A stretch of 64,000 nucleotides of DNA from Flavobacterium zhairuonense (GCF_004352915.1 NZ_SJSY01000070.1:215886-279885), one strand, 5' to 3'; shown: positions 37,425 through 47,400, counted from the stretch's first letter. Notes: generated by a model not told the origin, from the letters alone. A program made the numbers and translations.

Positions 37425-38753
37425 ATGAAAAGAATCTTTACTTCTATCCTACTCTATTTCTTTTTAATTTTTACTTCCAATACTTTTTCTCAGAATAAAA
37501 CCCTCAACGCATTTACAAATCGAATTTTTGATGGAAAAGGTTATCGACCATTGACTGATTTAAAATGGAAATTTAAAACAGATGGAAAAATCTTTTCCTC
37601 CCCAATTGTTAAAAACGGGGCAATTTACATAGGAAGTGAAGACGGTTTTTTATACTGCATCAATGAAAAATCAGGAAACACCAACTGGAAATTCAAAACC
37701 AATGGCGCAGTTCACAGCTCGGCTTGCATCAATAATAATATTGTTTATTTTGGAAGCTTTGACGGGTATTATTATGCTGTAAATGCAACAACCGGAAAAG
37801 AAATCTGGAAGTTTAAAACCAAAGGCGAACATTGGTACCAAGAAATTGGAATGTGGGGAATGAAACCAAACGACCTATTGATGAACGATTTATGGGATTT
37901 TTATTTATCATCGCCCGTTATTTACAAAGATAAAAATACATCTTTAGTGATTTTTGGAAGCAGTGATGGAAATATGTATGCTCTCGACTCAAAAAACGGC
38001 ACTTTAAAATGGACTTTCAAAACCGATGAACCTATTCACAGTACTCCTGTTATCGAAAAAGAGAATTTGTATTTTGGAGGATGGGATGGAAATTTCTACG
38101 CCTTAAATTGCGAAACCGGAAAAGAGAAATGGCATTTTTCAACTGAAGTCAAAACTGGATTTAAAGGTATTCAGGCTTCTGCTGTTGTTGCAGATGGGTT
38201 GGTTTATTTTGGCGCCAGAGATCCTTTCTTGTTTGCGCTTGATGCAGAAACCGGAAAATTAGTTTGGAAATACAATGCCGAAAATTCCTGGATTTTAAGC
38301 TCGGCTGTTGTAAAAGACAATACAGTTTATATTGGAACTTCTGACACTTATGCATTATTGGCGCTTAACGCAAAAACCGGACAAGAAAAGTACCGATTTA
38401 AAGGAAACGGCTATATTTATTCTTCGCCAGCGATTTCAGGAAACACAGCTTATTTTGGTGATTTTAGTGGCAACTTTTTTTCTTTAAACTTGCTTTCCAA
38501 CGGAAAAGAATCTGATTTTGTAAGTACTGAAAACAGAAAAAAATATGCTCCTGAAATTTTAAACAACAATCATCTCGATTTTACATACGCTTCCAAACAA
38601 GCCGATTTATCGGTTTATGCCGAAAACCAAAAAGTAATGGATGAGTTTTACAAATTAGGTCCAATTGTTTCATCGCCATTCATAAACAACAATACCATTT
38701 ATTTTGGAAGCGCAGATGGTTATTTATATGCCTATAACTTAAAAAGACAATAA
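37425..38753 (+). CDS. PQQ-like beta-propeller repeat protein, secreted
   Basis: 442 aa with a signal peptide (KRIFTSILLYFFLIFTSNTFS). The rest is a series of PQQ/WD-like blades of the form W-x-F-K-T-x-G-x-x-x-S-S-P, then G-x-x-Y-x-x-A-L-x-x-x-T-G (for example ALDSKNGTLKWTFKTDEPI, ALNCETGKEKWHF). At least six repeats are visible. The fold resembles BamB and the propellers of quinoprotein dehydrogenases, but the short length and lack of a dehydrogenase region argue for a binding or scaffold role. It ends 3 bases before the converging ygiD stop. Confidence 0.9.
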   Translation: MKRIFTSILLYFFLIFTSNTFSQNKTLNAFTNRIFDGKGYRPLTDLKWKFKTDGKIFSSPIVKNGAIYIGSEDGFLYCINEKSGNTNWKFKTNGAVHSSACINNNIVYFGSFDGYYYAVNATTGKEIWKFKTKGEHWYQEIGMWGMKPNDLLMNDLWDFYLSSPVIYKDKNTSLVIFGSSDGNMYALDSKNGTLKWTFKTDEPIHSTPVIEKENLYFGGWDGNFYALNCETGKEKWHFSTEVKTGFKGIQASAVVADGLVYFGARDPFLFALDAETGKLVWKYNAENSWILSSAVVKDNTVYIGTSDTYALLALNAKTGQEKYRFKGNGYIYSSPAISGNTAYFGDFSGNFFSLNLLSNGKESDFVSTENRKKYAPEILNNNHLDFTYASKQADLSVYAENQKVMDEFYKLGPIVSSPFINNNTIYFGSADGYLYAYNLKRQ

Positions 38754-38756
38754 AGC

Positions 38757-39587
38757 TTACAATATTTTTACCGAAGTCATACTCAAAGAACCTGCTAATA
38801 ATTTATCATTGAAAAGTTCCATTTCATCAGTTTTGTCTTTTAAACCCAAAGTATAAAGCAATGGCAAATAATGATCTGGAGTAGGAATCGCCAATTGAAC
38901 GGCTTTATTCATTTTTTCGAAATCAATCAAAGGCTGAAAATTTCCGTCTAATAAATAATTATTAACTGTTTCTCTGGCTTCAATTGCCCAATCGTAACCA
39001 TAATTGTCTTTATCAAAATTCCTAAAATCGACCATTCTAAGATTGTGTACAATATTCCCGCTTCCAATGATTAAAACACCTTTATAACGAAGCTGTTGAA
39101 GTTTCTGAGCCAATTCAAAATGATATTGACCAGATTTAGTATAATCAATACTTAGCTGAATTACCGGAACATCGGCATTTGGATATAAATGTTTGATTAC
39201 GCTCCATGCTCCGTGATCCAAACCCCAATGTTCATCTAATTCGACCATAACGGGATCTAAGAGTTTTTTAGTTTCAACTGCTAATTCGGGACTCCCTTTT
39301 GCAGGATATTGCACATCAAAAAGTGCTTGCGGAAAACCTCCAAAATCATGAATGGTTCTCGGCATTTCCATCGAAGTTACTTTTGTTCCTTTGGTAAACC
39401 AATGCGCCGAAACACACAAAATAGCATTTGGCTGTGGCAATGTTTTTGCCAAATCACGAAAACCAGTCACAAACTGATTTTCTTCAATAGCGTTCATAGG
39501 GCTTCCGTGTCCTAAAAACAGAACCGGCATTTTATCTGTATTCGAAAACGTTGATGAAATCGAATGTAAGTCGTTTAGTGTTGTCAT
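38757..39587 (-). CDS. ygiD: 4,5-DOPA-extradiol-dioxygenase-like protein
   Basis: 276 aa LigB-superfamily protein. Conserved blocks are MPVLFLGHGSPMNAIEEN, CVSAHWFTKGTKVTSM, ELDEHWGLDHGAWSVIKHLY and GVLIIGSGNIVHNL. The His residues in GHGS, SAHW and LDHG are the likely metal ligands. E. coli YgiD opens the ring of L-DOPA; the natural substrate here is not known. The gene is alone on its strand. Confidence 0.93.
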   Translation of the reverse strand: MTTLNDLHSISSTFSNTDKMPVLFLGHGSPMNAIEENQFVTGFRDLAKTLPQPNAILCVSAHWFTKGTKVTSMEMPRTIHDFGGFPQALFDVQYPAKGSPELAVETKKLLDPVMVELDEHWGLDHGAWSVIKHLYPNADVPVIQLSIDYTKSGQYHFELAQKLQQLRYKGVLIIGSGNIVHNLRMVDFRNFDKDNYGYDWAIEARETVNNYLLDGNFQPLIDFEKMNKAVQLAIPTPDHYLPLLYTLGLKDKTDEMELFNDKLLAGSLSMTSVKIL

Positions 39588-39609
39588 TGTAAAAGTATTT
39601 TAAATACTA

Positions 39610-39667
39610 ATTTCACAAATTTCCACTAATCTATATTGTCTAAAAAAATTCGTGCTAATTCGTGAAA
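39610..39667. repeat. CACGAATTAGC-type inverted repeat, copy 1
   Basis: Left arm atttcacaaatttccactaat pairs imperfectly with the right arm attcgtgctaattcgtgaaat. It shares words with the copy at 57757-57837. Confidence 0.55.
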
Positions 39668-39675
39668 TCAGTGTT

Positions 39676-41085
39676 TTATTCCTCAAAACTCTCGTCTTTA
39701 AATCCTATCAAATATAACTTATTTTTGGCACGTGTCATAGCTGTATAAAGCCATCTTACGTAGTCGCGATCAATTCCGTCCGGCAAATAAGGCTGTTCGA
39801 TAAAAACAGTATTCCATTGCCCGCCTTGCGATTTGTGGCATGTGATTGCGTATGAGAATTTCACTTGTAATCCGTTGAAATATTCGTTTTCCTTAACCTT
39901 CTGAAATCTCTTGTATTTCGTTGGTTCGTCTTCATAATCTTTCATCACTTCTTCGTACAAACGATTCGATTCTTCATAAGTCAATGACGGCGATTCGCTT
40001 TTGATCGTATCTAAAATCAAAACTGTTTCAAAAGGAATTTGGTTTGGATAATCGACCATTCTGATTTTGACTTTCGCAAAAGTAAAACCGTATAATTCTT
40101 TGATTCCAAACATTTCCAAAACTTCAATAATATCTCCATTGGCAATAAAACCAGCCTCATCCGTTTCTTTTAGCCAGAAATAATTGTTCTTGACAACCAT
40201 CAAAAAATCACCAACCGAAAGTTCGCTTTCCTTAAATAAAATTCGGCTTCTAATTTGTTCATTGTACTGATTTGCTCTTTTATTTGATCGCACAATAAAA
40301 GCAGTATCTTCAATACTATAATTGCTATAAGCTGTATTTATTGCATCTTGAATATCGTAACCATCTGTCAAACGAACGATATCTTTAAACTTTTTTACAT
40401 TGAATCTGAATTCGGTTATAAAACTTTCTTTCAGCAATTCACGAAGTTCTGTGGCATTAAACAAAATCCCTGAATTTTCTTCTTGACGCATTACTTCGTC
40501 CAATTCAATATGTTCGATTTCTTTATCATAATGAACGCCTAAAGTCTGAATATCAAGTGCCGGACTAATATCTAAATTAACCGGAGGCAACTGCGCGGTA
40601 TCTCCCAAAAGAATCATTTTGCAATTATTTCCAGAATATACATAATTGATCAAATCATCCAGAAGCGATCCGCTATCGAGCGTACTATCTGAAATCATAG
40701 AAGCCTCATCGACGATAAAAACGGTATTTTTATGTTTGTTGACTTGTTTGGTAAAAGCCACTCCACCTCCTGATGACTTTTTAGGAAAATATATTTTTTT
40801 ATGAATGGTAAAAGCCGATGTATTTGAGTAATTCGAAATCACTTTTGCCGCGCGACCTGTTGGCGCAAGCAAAACAAATTTTTTATTGATTTCTCCAAGA
40901 TTATTTACGATCGTTGAAATCACGGTTGTTTTTCCGGTTCCGGCATATCCTTTCAGCACAAAAATGGTGTCATTTTTAGGTTCGGTTAGGAAAATTGCGA
41001 TTTTCTGAAAAAAAATATCTTGTTTGTATGTAGGTGCAAAAGGGAATCTTTTTTGTAAAACGCTGTAAAACAATGTTGAATTCAT
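39676..41085 (-). CDS. RecD-like ATP-dependent DNA helicase
   Basis: 469 aa from ATG 41085; a TTG at 41133 would add 16 residues of unconserved sequence. Superfamily 1B helicase motifs: Walker A LKGYAGTGKTTVIST, motif II VDEASMISDS, LLGDTAQLPPV, and the C-terminal UvrD-like FSYAITCHKSQGGQW with WLYTAMTRAKNKLYLIG. It is much shorter than true RecD (about 600 aa) and lacks RecB/RecC neighbours, so it belongs to the stand-alone RecD-like or Dda-like helicases common in Bacteroidota. Its repair or replication role is not known. Confidence 0.92.
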   Translation of the reverse strand: MNSTLFYSVLQKRFPFAPTYKQDIFFQKIAIFLTEPKNDTIFVLKGYAGTGKTTVISTIVNNLGEINKKFVLLAPTGRAAKVISNYSNTSAFTIHKKIYFPKKSSGGGVAFTKQVNKHKNTVFIVDEASMISDSTLDSGSLLDDLINYVYSGNNCKMILLGDTAQLPPVNLDISPALDIQTLGVHYDKEIEHIELDEVMRQEENSGILFNATELRELLKESFITEFRFNVKKFKDIVRLTDGYDIQDAINTAYSNYSIEDTAFIVRSNKRANQYNEQIRSRILFKESELSVGDFLMVVKNNYFWLKETDEAGFIANGDIIEVLEMFGIKELYGFTFAKVKIRMVDYPNQIPFETVLILDTIKSESPSLTYEESNRLYEEVMKDYEDEPTKYKRFQKVKENEYFNGLQVKFSYAITCHKSQGGQWNTVFIEQPYLPDGIDRDYVRWLYTAMTRAKNKLYLIGFKDESFEE

Positions 41086-41139
41086 AAGGTAAAATTGGAA
41101 TACAAAGTTCGTCTTTTTTAATGGCAAAATCAATTATAA

Positions 41140-41215
41140 ACCATGTAAGTCATATAAGAAAATTTAAGCTCTCGCTTAAGTTCTTTACTTTATGGACTCA
41201 TATAACTTATATGGT
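41140..41215. repeat. ATATAAG-type inverted repeat
   Basis: Arms accatgtaagtcatataag (41140-41158) and ctcatataacttatatggt (41197-41215) are near reverse complements; an inner pair tttaagc/gcttaag closes the loop. It sits between the divergent helicase and DUF3822 genes. Confidence 0.6.
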
Positions 41216-41295
41216 AAAGAAACCTTAACCATATTTTAAAATGTTTTTAAAATTGTTTTTTGAAATTGCAATTATTATTGTTGCTTTTTAATTTG

Positions 41296-41303
41296 TAAGT
41301 TTG
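41296..41303 (+). promoter_or_regulatory. TAnnTTTG -7 box before DUF3822-rsmD
   Basis: TAAGTTTG, 55 bases before the ATG at 41359. Confidence 0.4.
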
Positions 41304-41358
41304 TGGTCGCTTAAATTCTTTCTTGATTCAAAAACAGGTAACGGATTGTAAATCAGAT

Positions 41359-42180
41359 ATGTCATTACAAAATACTAACATTACTTCTAAAAATTATAAA
41401 AAACTTTCTATTCAGGTTTCTCTGACTGGATTTTCCTATTGCTGTTTCGATACTTTAAACAATGTCATTACATCGTTTAAAGAAATCAAGTTTGACATTT
41501 CAAACAAAAGCACAAAAATTGAAGATCTTTTTACTGAAGCTTTCAAAAACAATTTGGAATTGAAGGACACTTATGATGAAGTGATGGTGATTCATAATAA
41601 CAATCTTTCGACTTTTGTTCCGACAGCTTTATTTGATGAAGATTATCTAGGAAGTTATTTGCAATACACTACAAAAGTTTTTGAAACAGACTTTTTTACA
41701 TTTGATGAAATTTCAAATTATCACATGAATTCTGTTTACATTCCGTATGTGAATATCAATAACTTTTTGATTGATAATGTTGGTTCTTTTGACTACAAAC
41801 ATGCAAACAGTATTTTAGTCGAAAAAATTTTAGACAATTCAAGAAACAATGACGAAAAGAAAATGGTGGTCAATTTCAATCCTGGCCATTTTGAAGTAAT
41901 TGTGGTTCAAAACCAAAAACTTCTGTTTTTCAATTCATTTGAATATCAAACCCCTGAAGATTTCATATATTACCTACTATTTACTGCCGAACAATCGAAC
42001 TTAAATCCGGAAATTTTTCCGCTCGAATTATTGGGCACGATAGACCAAAACGATCCTTTTTATGCCATTGCGTATAAATACATTCGTAATATATCCTTCA
42101 TGGATGTAAGCACTTTACAGCAAAAAAACAGCTTCTCTTTAACAGAAAACCAAAAACATTATATTTTATTCCAATCATGA
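41359..42180 (+). CDS. DUF3822 family protein
   Basis: 273 aa from ATG 41359; an in-frame TTG at 41323 is less likely. Layout: KLSIQVSLTGFSYCCFD at the start, then an actin/Hsp70-like two-lobed pattern of strands (VMVIHNNNLSTFVPTALFD; KMVVNFNPGHFEVIVVQNQK). No catalytic motif is visible. DUF3822 genes in Bacteroidota are usually directly upstream of rsmD; here the TGA stop overlaps the rsmD ATG by 4 bases, so translation is coupled. Function is unknown; a link to ribosome or RNA processing is only suggested by this context. Confidence 0.85.
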   Translation: MSLQNTNITSKNYKKLSIQVSLTGFSYCCFDTLNNVITSFKEIKFDISNKSTKIEDLFTEAFKNNLELKDTYDEVMVIHNNNLSTFVPTALFDEDYLGSYLQYTTKVFETDFFTFDEISNYHMNSVYIPYVNINNFLIDNVGSFDYKHANSILVEKILDNSRNNDEKKMVVNFNPGHFEVIVVQNQKLLFFNSFEYQTPEDFIYYLLFTAEQSNLNPEIFPLELLGTIDQNDPFYAIAYKYIRNISFMDVSTLQQKNSFSLTENQKHYILFQS

Positions 42181-42782
42181 GAATCATTTCAGGAAAACAC
42201 AAAGGACGTCGAATTTCTCCCCCAAAAAACCTTCCTGTTAGACCCACAACTGATATGAGCAAAGAGGCATTGTTTAATGTCTTGAACAATCATTTTAGTT
42301 TTGACAGCTTAAAGGTTTTGGATTTATTTTCAGGAACCGGAAACATTAGTTATGAATTTGCATCGCGTGGCAGTGCACCAATAACTTCTGTGGATGGAGA
42401 TTTTGGATGTGTAAAATTCATCAAACAAGTTTCATCAGAATATGATTTTGATATTGCTGCTACAAAAAGCGATGTTTTCAAATTTTTGGAAAACTGCAAA
42501 ACTTCTTACGATATTGTTTTTGCTGATCCTCCATATGGTTTAGATCAAGCAACTTTTGAAAAAATCGTAATGACGGTTTTTGAAAGAGATTTGCTTCATG
42601 AAGATGGAATGATGATAATCGAACATTCAAAATATACTAAATTAGATCATTTAAGTAATTTTTCTTTTCAGAAAAGCTACGGAGGTTCTTATTTCAGCTT
42701 CTTCGAATTAAACTCAACTGATGATGATGAGGAACTTCCTGGAGATTCTCCAATAAAAATCACAGAAGAAGACGAAGGATAG
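42177..42782 (+). CDS. rsmD: 16S rRNA (guanine(966)-N2)-methyltransferase
   Basis: 201 aa. RsmD motifs: MRIISGKHKGRRISPPKN at the start, RPTTDMSKEALFNVLNNHF, SAM site VLDLFSGTGNISYEFASRG, and the catalytic DPPY in IVFADPPYGLDQ. It methylates G966 in 16S rRNA. The C-terminus carries an additional acidic tail (about 20 residues, rich in Asp/Glu). It overlaps the DUF3822 stop by ATGA. Confidence 0.94.
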   Translation: MRIISGKHKGRRISPPKNLPVRPTTDMSKEALFNVLNNHFSFDSLKVLDLFSGTGNISYEFASRGSAPITSVDGDFGCVKFIKQVSSEYDFDIAATKSDVFKFLENCKTSYDIVFADPPYGLDQATFEKIVMTVFERDLLHEDGMMIIEHSKYTKLDHLSNFSFQKSYGGSYFSFFELNSTDDDEELPGDSPIKITEEDEG

Positions 42783-42807
42783 TCTTCTTTCAATATTTAA
42801 ATTTTAC

Positions 42808-42852
42808 AAATCCCAAATTCCATCCCGAAGCGTCGGGAGAAACTTGGGATTT
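42808..42852. terminator. Bidirectional hairpin between converging rsmD and barrel genes
   Basis: Outer stem aaatcccaa (42808-42816) with ttgggattt (42844-42852) and an inner stem cccga/tcggg (42824-42837). Confidence 0.75.
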
Positions 42853-42859
42853 TCTATTT

Positions 42860-44962
42860 TCATCGTACCCGGTTTTCATTTTCATCAACCGTTTTTTCTT
42901 TGTACTTCGAATCCTTTATTTTTCCGAAGGAATAACGAACTGCAATCGAAACCTCATGTGCATCAACCAAATATCTTGAACCTGAACTTACATTGTTGAC
43001 GGCAAAACTTTCGCTGTAAATCGTTTGTCTAAAAACATCATTAAAATTTAAAGCGCAATTCCAATTTTTGCCAAATGTTTTGTTCAACGACATATCTAAA
43101 ACAAAATTGGCTTTTCTTTCAAAAATGCCGTCATTTTGCGCTGTTGTTCCCCAAAAGGAAAAAACATAAGTAAAGTTTTTAGGCAACTTAAAAGAATTAT
43201 TTGAGTAATAATACAAATACGGTTTTGATATATGCATTAACGCTGAGTTGTCTTCAACTTTGCTTTTTATAAAAACCAACGAATTGGTTGCTGTCCAGAA
43301 TTTATACGTAAACGGAAGTGTAAAATCGATTGTAAAACCGGTTTCTCGTTTAAAATTAACATCCGTAATCATCAGTACATTTGTTTCGCTATTAAATATA
43401 AAAGTTTGATTCACGACATTTTTAGTTTGATAATAGCTTATTTTAACCGATTTCTCTTGATACTGAAAAGTACCCGAAATTTCGTCTGTAAATGCCGGAC
43501 CTAATTTAATACTGCTTCCATATAAAAAATACGGATTTATATACGTTGCAATTTGGCTTATGGACGAATATTTTGGCCTCACAATATTTTTTGCATAATT
43601 TATATTGACATTTTTTGCACTGTCTATTGCAAATGAAAATTGTGCTTTCGGAAATAAATTGGTGTAGTTTTTATCAATTGAAGGCAATAAATCTGTTTTG
43701 TATTTTGCATAGACGTTTGTGTTTTCAGCTCGTAATCCAACAGAAAAATCAACTTTTTTCAATTTTCCAGAAAACTGAATGTACGCAGCTAAATTTTCTT
43801 CTTTAAAATCATAATTTAAAGTCTCATTTTCATATTTCTCAAAATCAAAAATGTCTGAATCCGAATTCGATTTTGCTTTTAAATACAAACCGCCATATTC
43901 TAAATTCATTTCATTTTTAAACTTTTTTTCCAAATCAATTCTTCCCGAAAAAACATCGACATTAAATTTCTGATCTCTGTTTTGCGACAATTCAAATTCG
44001 GTTTCATTAAAATTATTCTCCACCAAACTCCATAAATGCTGATTAAAATTGGAATATTGAAAACCAGCAAAAAGTTGTGTGTCGATAAATTTTAATTTCT
44101 TGGAATAATTGATAAATGCGTTCACAAAATTTTTGTCGCTCGAATTATCACTCCACGTCAAAACGTTGTTTGCTGCATTCTGGTCTTTATTAAAAGTGAA
44201 AGTATTGATGCCGAAATTATCATCTCTCAGTTTGCCGTTTACGCTCGCAGAAAAATAATCTTCGTCATTTATCTTATAAAATAAACCACCACCAAACACA
44301 TATTCTTTTACATGTGAATTTGCCGTTACATCATAATTTGAAACAATCGAAGCTTCCGGAATTTCATAGGCGGTACTATGATTTTCCCACGGATTTCGTC
44401 TATTAAAATTAAAATTAGCTTTCCATTCTAATTTGTTTTTCTTGAAACTTGAATTGAATCCGAGGTAATTATTGAAATGCTTTTTAAAAGAAGCTGTTTC
44501 AGAAATTTCAGTTCGAAAACTGTCTTTTTTACTAAGTTTTCGGGTAATCAAAATTACGGCACGACCTTCGGCTTCATATTTTGAAGATGGATTCTGAATG
44601 ATTTCAATTGTTTTAATATCGGCGACAGCCAAAGCATTCAACTCATTCATTCCAACTTTTTGATTATCGATATAAATCAATGGATTTCCTTTTCCCACAA
44701 TTGAAATATTTTCTCGATCTGAACTAACTTGAACTGTTGGCAATTTAGAAAGCAAATCAACCGGATTTGGAATCGTATTGTAAATTGAATTGGCGACATC
44801 AACTTTAATATTTCCGTTTGAATTTGTAAAAGTCTTTTTGTTTTGAGTCACAACAACTTCACTCAATTTTTGGGAAATGGAATCTTTTGCCGTTTCATTT
44901 TGAGCTTTGGCAAAAAAAGAAAAAAGAAAAAGCAAAAGAGCCAGAATTAGTTTCAATGGCAT
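42860..44962 (-). CDS. Outer-membrane beta-barrel family protein (PF14905-like)
   Basis: 700 aa with signal peptide (core LILALLLFLFSFFAKAQ). It has a TonB-plug-like N-terminal domain (LSEVVVTQNKKTF, LLSKLPTVQVSSDRENISIV, IIQNPSSKYEAEGRAVILI) and a long C-terminal barrel typical of the OMP_b-brl_3 group. The usual N-terminal CarboxypepD_reg domain of this group is missing. Unlike SusC there is no SusD partner. It is divergent from a histidine kinase/response regulator pair, which may control it. Ligand unknown. Confidence 0.88.
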   Translation of the reverse strand: MPLKLILALLLFLFSFFAKAQNETAKDSISQKLSEVVVTQNKKTFTNSNGNIKVDVANSIYNTIPNPVDLLSKLPTVQVSSDRENISIVGKGNPLIYIDNQKVGMNELNALAVADIKTIEIIQNPSSKYEAEGRAVILITRKLSKKDSFRTEISETASFKKHFNNYLGFNSSFKKNKLEWKANFNFNRRNPWENHSTAYEIPEASIVSNYDVTANSHVKEYVFGGGLFYKINDEDYFSASVNGKLRDDNFGINTFTFNKDQNAANNVLTWSDNSSDKNFVNAFINYSKKLKFIDTQLFAGFQYSNFNQHLWSLVENNFNETEFELSQNRDQKFNVDVFSGRIDLEKKFKNEMNLEYGGLYLKAKSNSDSDIFDFEKYENETLNYDFKEENLAAYIQFSGKLKKVDFSVGLRAENTNVYAKYKTDLLPSIDKNYTNLFPKAQFSFAIDSAKNVNINYAKNIVRPKYSSISQIATYINPYFLYGSSIKLGPAFTDEISGTFQYQEKSVKISYYQTKNVVNQTFIFNSETNVLMITDVNFKRETGFTIDFTLPFTYKFWTATNSLVFIKSKVEDNSALMHISKPYLYYYSNNSFKLPKNFTYVFSFWGTTAQNDGIFERKANFVLDMSLNKTFGKNWNCALNFNDVFRQTIYSESFAVNNVSSGSRYLVDAHEVSIAVRYSFGKIKDSKYKEKTVDENENRVR

Positions 44963-45281
44963 ATAAATGATATTTAAAATGGATTAACAATGCAGCAAAA
45001 GTGCTTTGAAAAACCAATTCTGAAAGTTAATTGGAGGTTAATGCTGAGTTAATCTCGATTTTGTTTTATAAAAGCATTATTTTTGGGTGGAGAAAATTGG
45101 CACACTGTTGACGCGGGTTTAGCCGATTTACACAAATTGATTTTTTTCTCTCGCAGATTTTGCAGATTCAGCAGATAAATTTAAATCTGCTGAATCTGCA
45201 AAATCTGCGAGAGGTTATAATAAAAAACAGCAAAAATCAGCTCAACCAGCCTTATCTGTAGTCCATAATTTCAAACAAGTA
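44963..45281. other. 319-bp divergent region
   Basis: Between the barrel gene and the kinase gene; dominated by the GCAGATT inverted repeat at 45148-45213. No exact -7 consensus was found for either gene. Confidence 0.4.
45148..45213. repeat. GCAGATT inverted repeat, copy 1 (perfect 29-bp arms)
   Basis: Arms 45148-45176 and 45185-45213 are exact reverse complements with an 8-base AT loop. Each arm contains repeated GCAGATT words. Related imperfect copies lie at 48566-48634 and 56456-56565. Confidence 0.9.
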
Positions 45282-46640
45282 ATGAAACAAAGAATCAATT
45301 TATTAATCGCATTTTCAGTAATCGCACTTATTGTTTTGACGACTGTTCAATGTTATTTGGTAAAAACGGCTTACGATTATAAAGTAGCCGAGTTTCATAC
45401 GCAGATAAAAAATGAAATCGCTCAAATTACCAACAATTACAGCGACATCGATTCGGTTTTGGTTGCTAAGAAAGAAGCGCTTTACAAACAATTATCTGAA
45501 AATTATATCAAAGGAAAAAACAGCCGTTTAGATGTTAAAAATGCGGTTTTAGAAAAACAATATCAAAGTACGTTAACCCACCAAATTCAAAGAAAATTTG
45601 AAAGAGACCTTCCGAATTTCAAAATTGATTTTGCAATTGTACTCAATAAATTCATTGTATATAAAAACACTCAAAAAGCCGATACAATTTTCTCTGAAAA
45701 ACCATTTATCGAAAACAAATTATACGGAAATCTGTCTTCGTTAAATCATGCTTTTTTGGTTCGGAATTATGTCGGAACCACAAACGGAACATTTGAAAAT
45801 CAAGAATATCAATTGCTGACCGAAGATTCAATGTACGTTTCGGTAATTGATTGGGAAATGATTATTTTAAGACGAATGACTTTTATTTTGGTCCTCTCTT
45901 TGTTTTCAATTCTAACACTAATTTCGCTATTTGTTATTGCGATTAAAGCCTTGATAAAACAGAAAAAAGTGAGTGATGTAAAAACTGATTTTATCAATAA
46001 TATTACGCACGAACTTAAAACACCATTAGCGACTTTAGGAATTTCGACAAAGATTTTAGAACAGAAAAACATTCGTGAAAACGATGAAAATTTCAACTCT
46101 ATTTTAAGTACCATTTCACGCCAAAACAATCGCTTGCAAAATTTGATAGATCAAGTTATGGCAAATTCTTTAGCGGAAAATGAAATCGAACTTCAAAAAG
46201 AAAAAATTGAAACAGAGGATTTTCTGCTTTCTATTGTAAATGATTTTAAAATTACGTTTCCAAAAATCAATCTAAAAACCGATTTTCAAACACAAAAAAC
46301 GATTTTGACTTTGGATAAATTTCATTTGACCACAGCGTTTTTGAACGTTTTGGAAAATGCTGTAAAATATGGCTCAAATACAATTACAGTGAAAACAAGA
46401 ATAGTCGAAAAACAATTTTCTATAAGTTTTGAAGATGACGGAATTGGTATTGCCAAAAACAAACAAGCGTTTCTTTTTGAAAAATTTTATCGCGTTGAGC
46501 AAGGAAATCTACACAATACAAAAGGTTTAGGTTTAGGATTGTATTATGTTGATCAAATTGTAAAAGCGCATCAAGGTTCTGTAAACGTTATCAGCGATTT
46601 AGGAAAAGGAACTCAGTTCACTATTTTATTAAAAGTTTAA
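45282..46640 (+). CDS. Sensor histidine kinase
   Basis: 452 aa. A first membrane helix (about 7-27), a periplasmic domain of about 160 residues, and a second membrane helix (about 200-222, LVLSLFSILTLISLFVIAIK) precede the kinase. The phospho-acceptor is His243 in NNITHELKTPLATLGIS; the ATPase domain has FLNVLENAVKYG (N box), FEDDGIGIAKN (G1) and KGLGLGLYYV (G2). It should phosphorylate the response regulator encoded 11 bases downstream. The periplasmic ligand is unknown; the divergent outer-membrane barrel gene may be a target. Confidence 0.95.
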   Translation: MKQRINLLIAFSVIALIVLTTVQCYLVKTAYDYKVAEFHTQIKNEIAQITNNYSDIDSVLVAKKEALYKQLSENYIKGKNSRLDVKNAVLEKQYQSTLTHQIQRKFERDLPNFKIDFAIVLNKFIVYKNTQKADTIFSEKPFIENKLYGNLSSLNHAFLVRNYVGTTNGTFENQEYQLLTEDSMYVSVIDWEMIILRRMTFILVLSLFSILTLISLFVIAIKALIKQKKVSDVKTDFINNITHELKTPLATLGISTKILEQKNIRENDENFNSILSTISRQNNRLQNLIDQVMANSLAENEIELQKEKIETEDFLLSIVNDFKITFPKINLKTDFQTQKTILTLDKFHLTTAFLNVLENAVKYGSNTITVKTRIVEKQFSISFEDDGIGIAKNKQAFLFEKFYRVEQGNLHNTKGLGLGLYYVDQIVKAHQGSVNVISDLGKGTQFTILLKV

Positions 46641-46650
46641 TTCCCTTATT

Positions 46651-47337
46651 TTGAAAAGATTACTTTTAGCCGAAGACGATTTTGATTTTGCTGCGATTTT
46701 AAAACAGTATTTAGAACTGCATCAATTTGAAGTAATATGGGCAGAAAATGGCGAAATGGCTTTGGATTATTTTAAAAACCAAACTTTTGACATTTGCGTT
46801 TTTGATGTCATGATGCCCAAGTTGGACGGATTTTCATTGGCCGAGAAAATAATTACCATCAATCCAGAAATTCCATTTATTTTTCTAACAGCAAGAAAGT
46901 TAAAAGAAGACAAAATCATAGGCTTAAAATTAGGCGCTGATGATTATATAGTAAAACCTTTTGAAGTCGATGAACTGGTTCTGCGTTTGCAGAATATTTT
47001 AAAAAGAATTGAACAAAAAAGAAGTCTAGACGGAAATAACATAATCGAAATTGGTTCGTATGTTTTTGACAACGAACGTTTAACACTCAATAATAAAAAT
47101 CACGTGCAGCAACTTACCGAAAAAGAAGCAGCACTTATTGAATATTTGTCCCTAAACCATAATCAGTTATTGAAAAGAGATCAAATTTTAATGTCGGTTT
47201 GGAAAAAAGACGATTATTTTTCAGGAAGAAGCATGGATGTCTTTATCAGCAGATTAAGAAAATATTTCAATTCAGATCCAAAAATCAAGATTGAAAGTGT
47301 TCGAAATATTGGATTAGAATTTAAAATAGAAAAATGA
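46651..47337 (+). CDS. OmpR-family response regulator
   Basis: 228 aa starting at TTG 46651 (KRLLLAEDDFDFAA), as no ATG occurs in a suitable position. The receiver domain has the acidic pair in AEDD, the phospho-acceptor Asp52 in FDVMMPKLDG and the conserved Lys102 in IVKPFEVDELV. The C-terminal winged helix (about 130-226) has the TEKEAALIEYLSLNHNQLL and RSMDVFISRLRKYF segments. It starts 11 bases after the kinase stop, forming one operon. Confidence 0.94.
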   Translation: MKRLLLAEDDFDFAAILKQYLELHQFEVIWAENGEMALDYFKNQTFDICVFDVMMPKLDGFSLAEKIITINPEIPFIFLTARKLKEDKIIGLKLGADDYIVKPFEVDELVLRLQNILKRIEQKRSLDGNNIIEIGSYVFDNERLTLNNKNHVQQLTEKEAALIEYLSLNHNQLLKRDQILMSVWKKDDYFSGRSMDVFISRLRKYFNSDPKIKIESVRNIGLEFKIEK

Positions 47338-47400
47338 CTTTCTCAAAAGGACAGTTCGATTGAATAAGTGTAATACTTATAAAACATATTTTGCAAGCAC

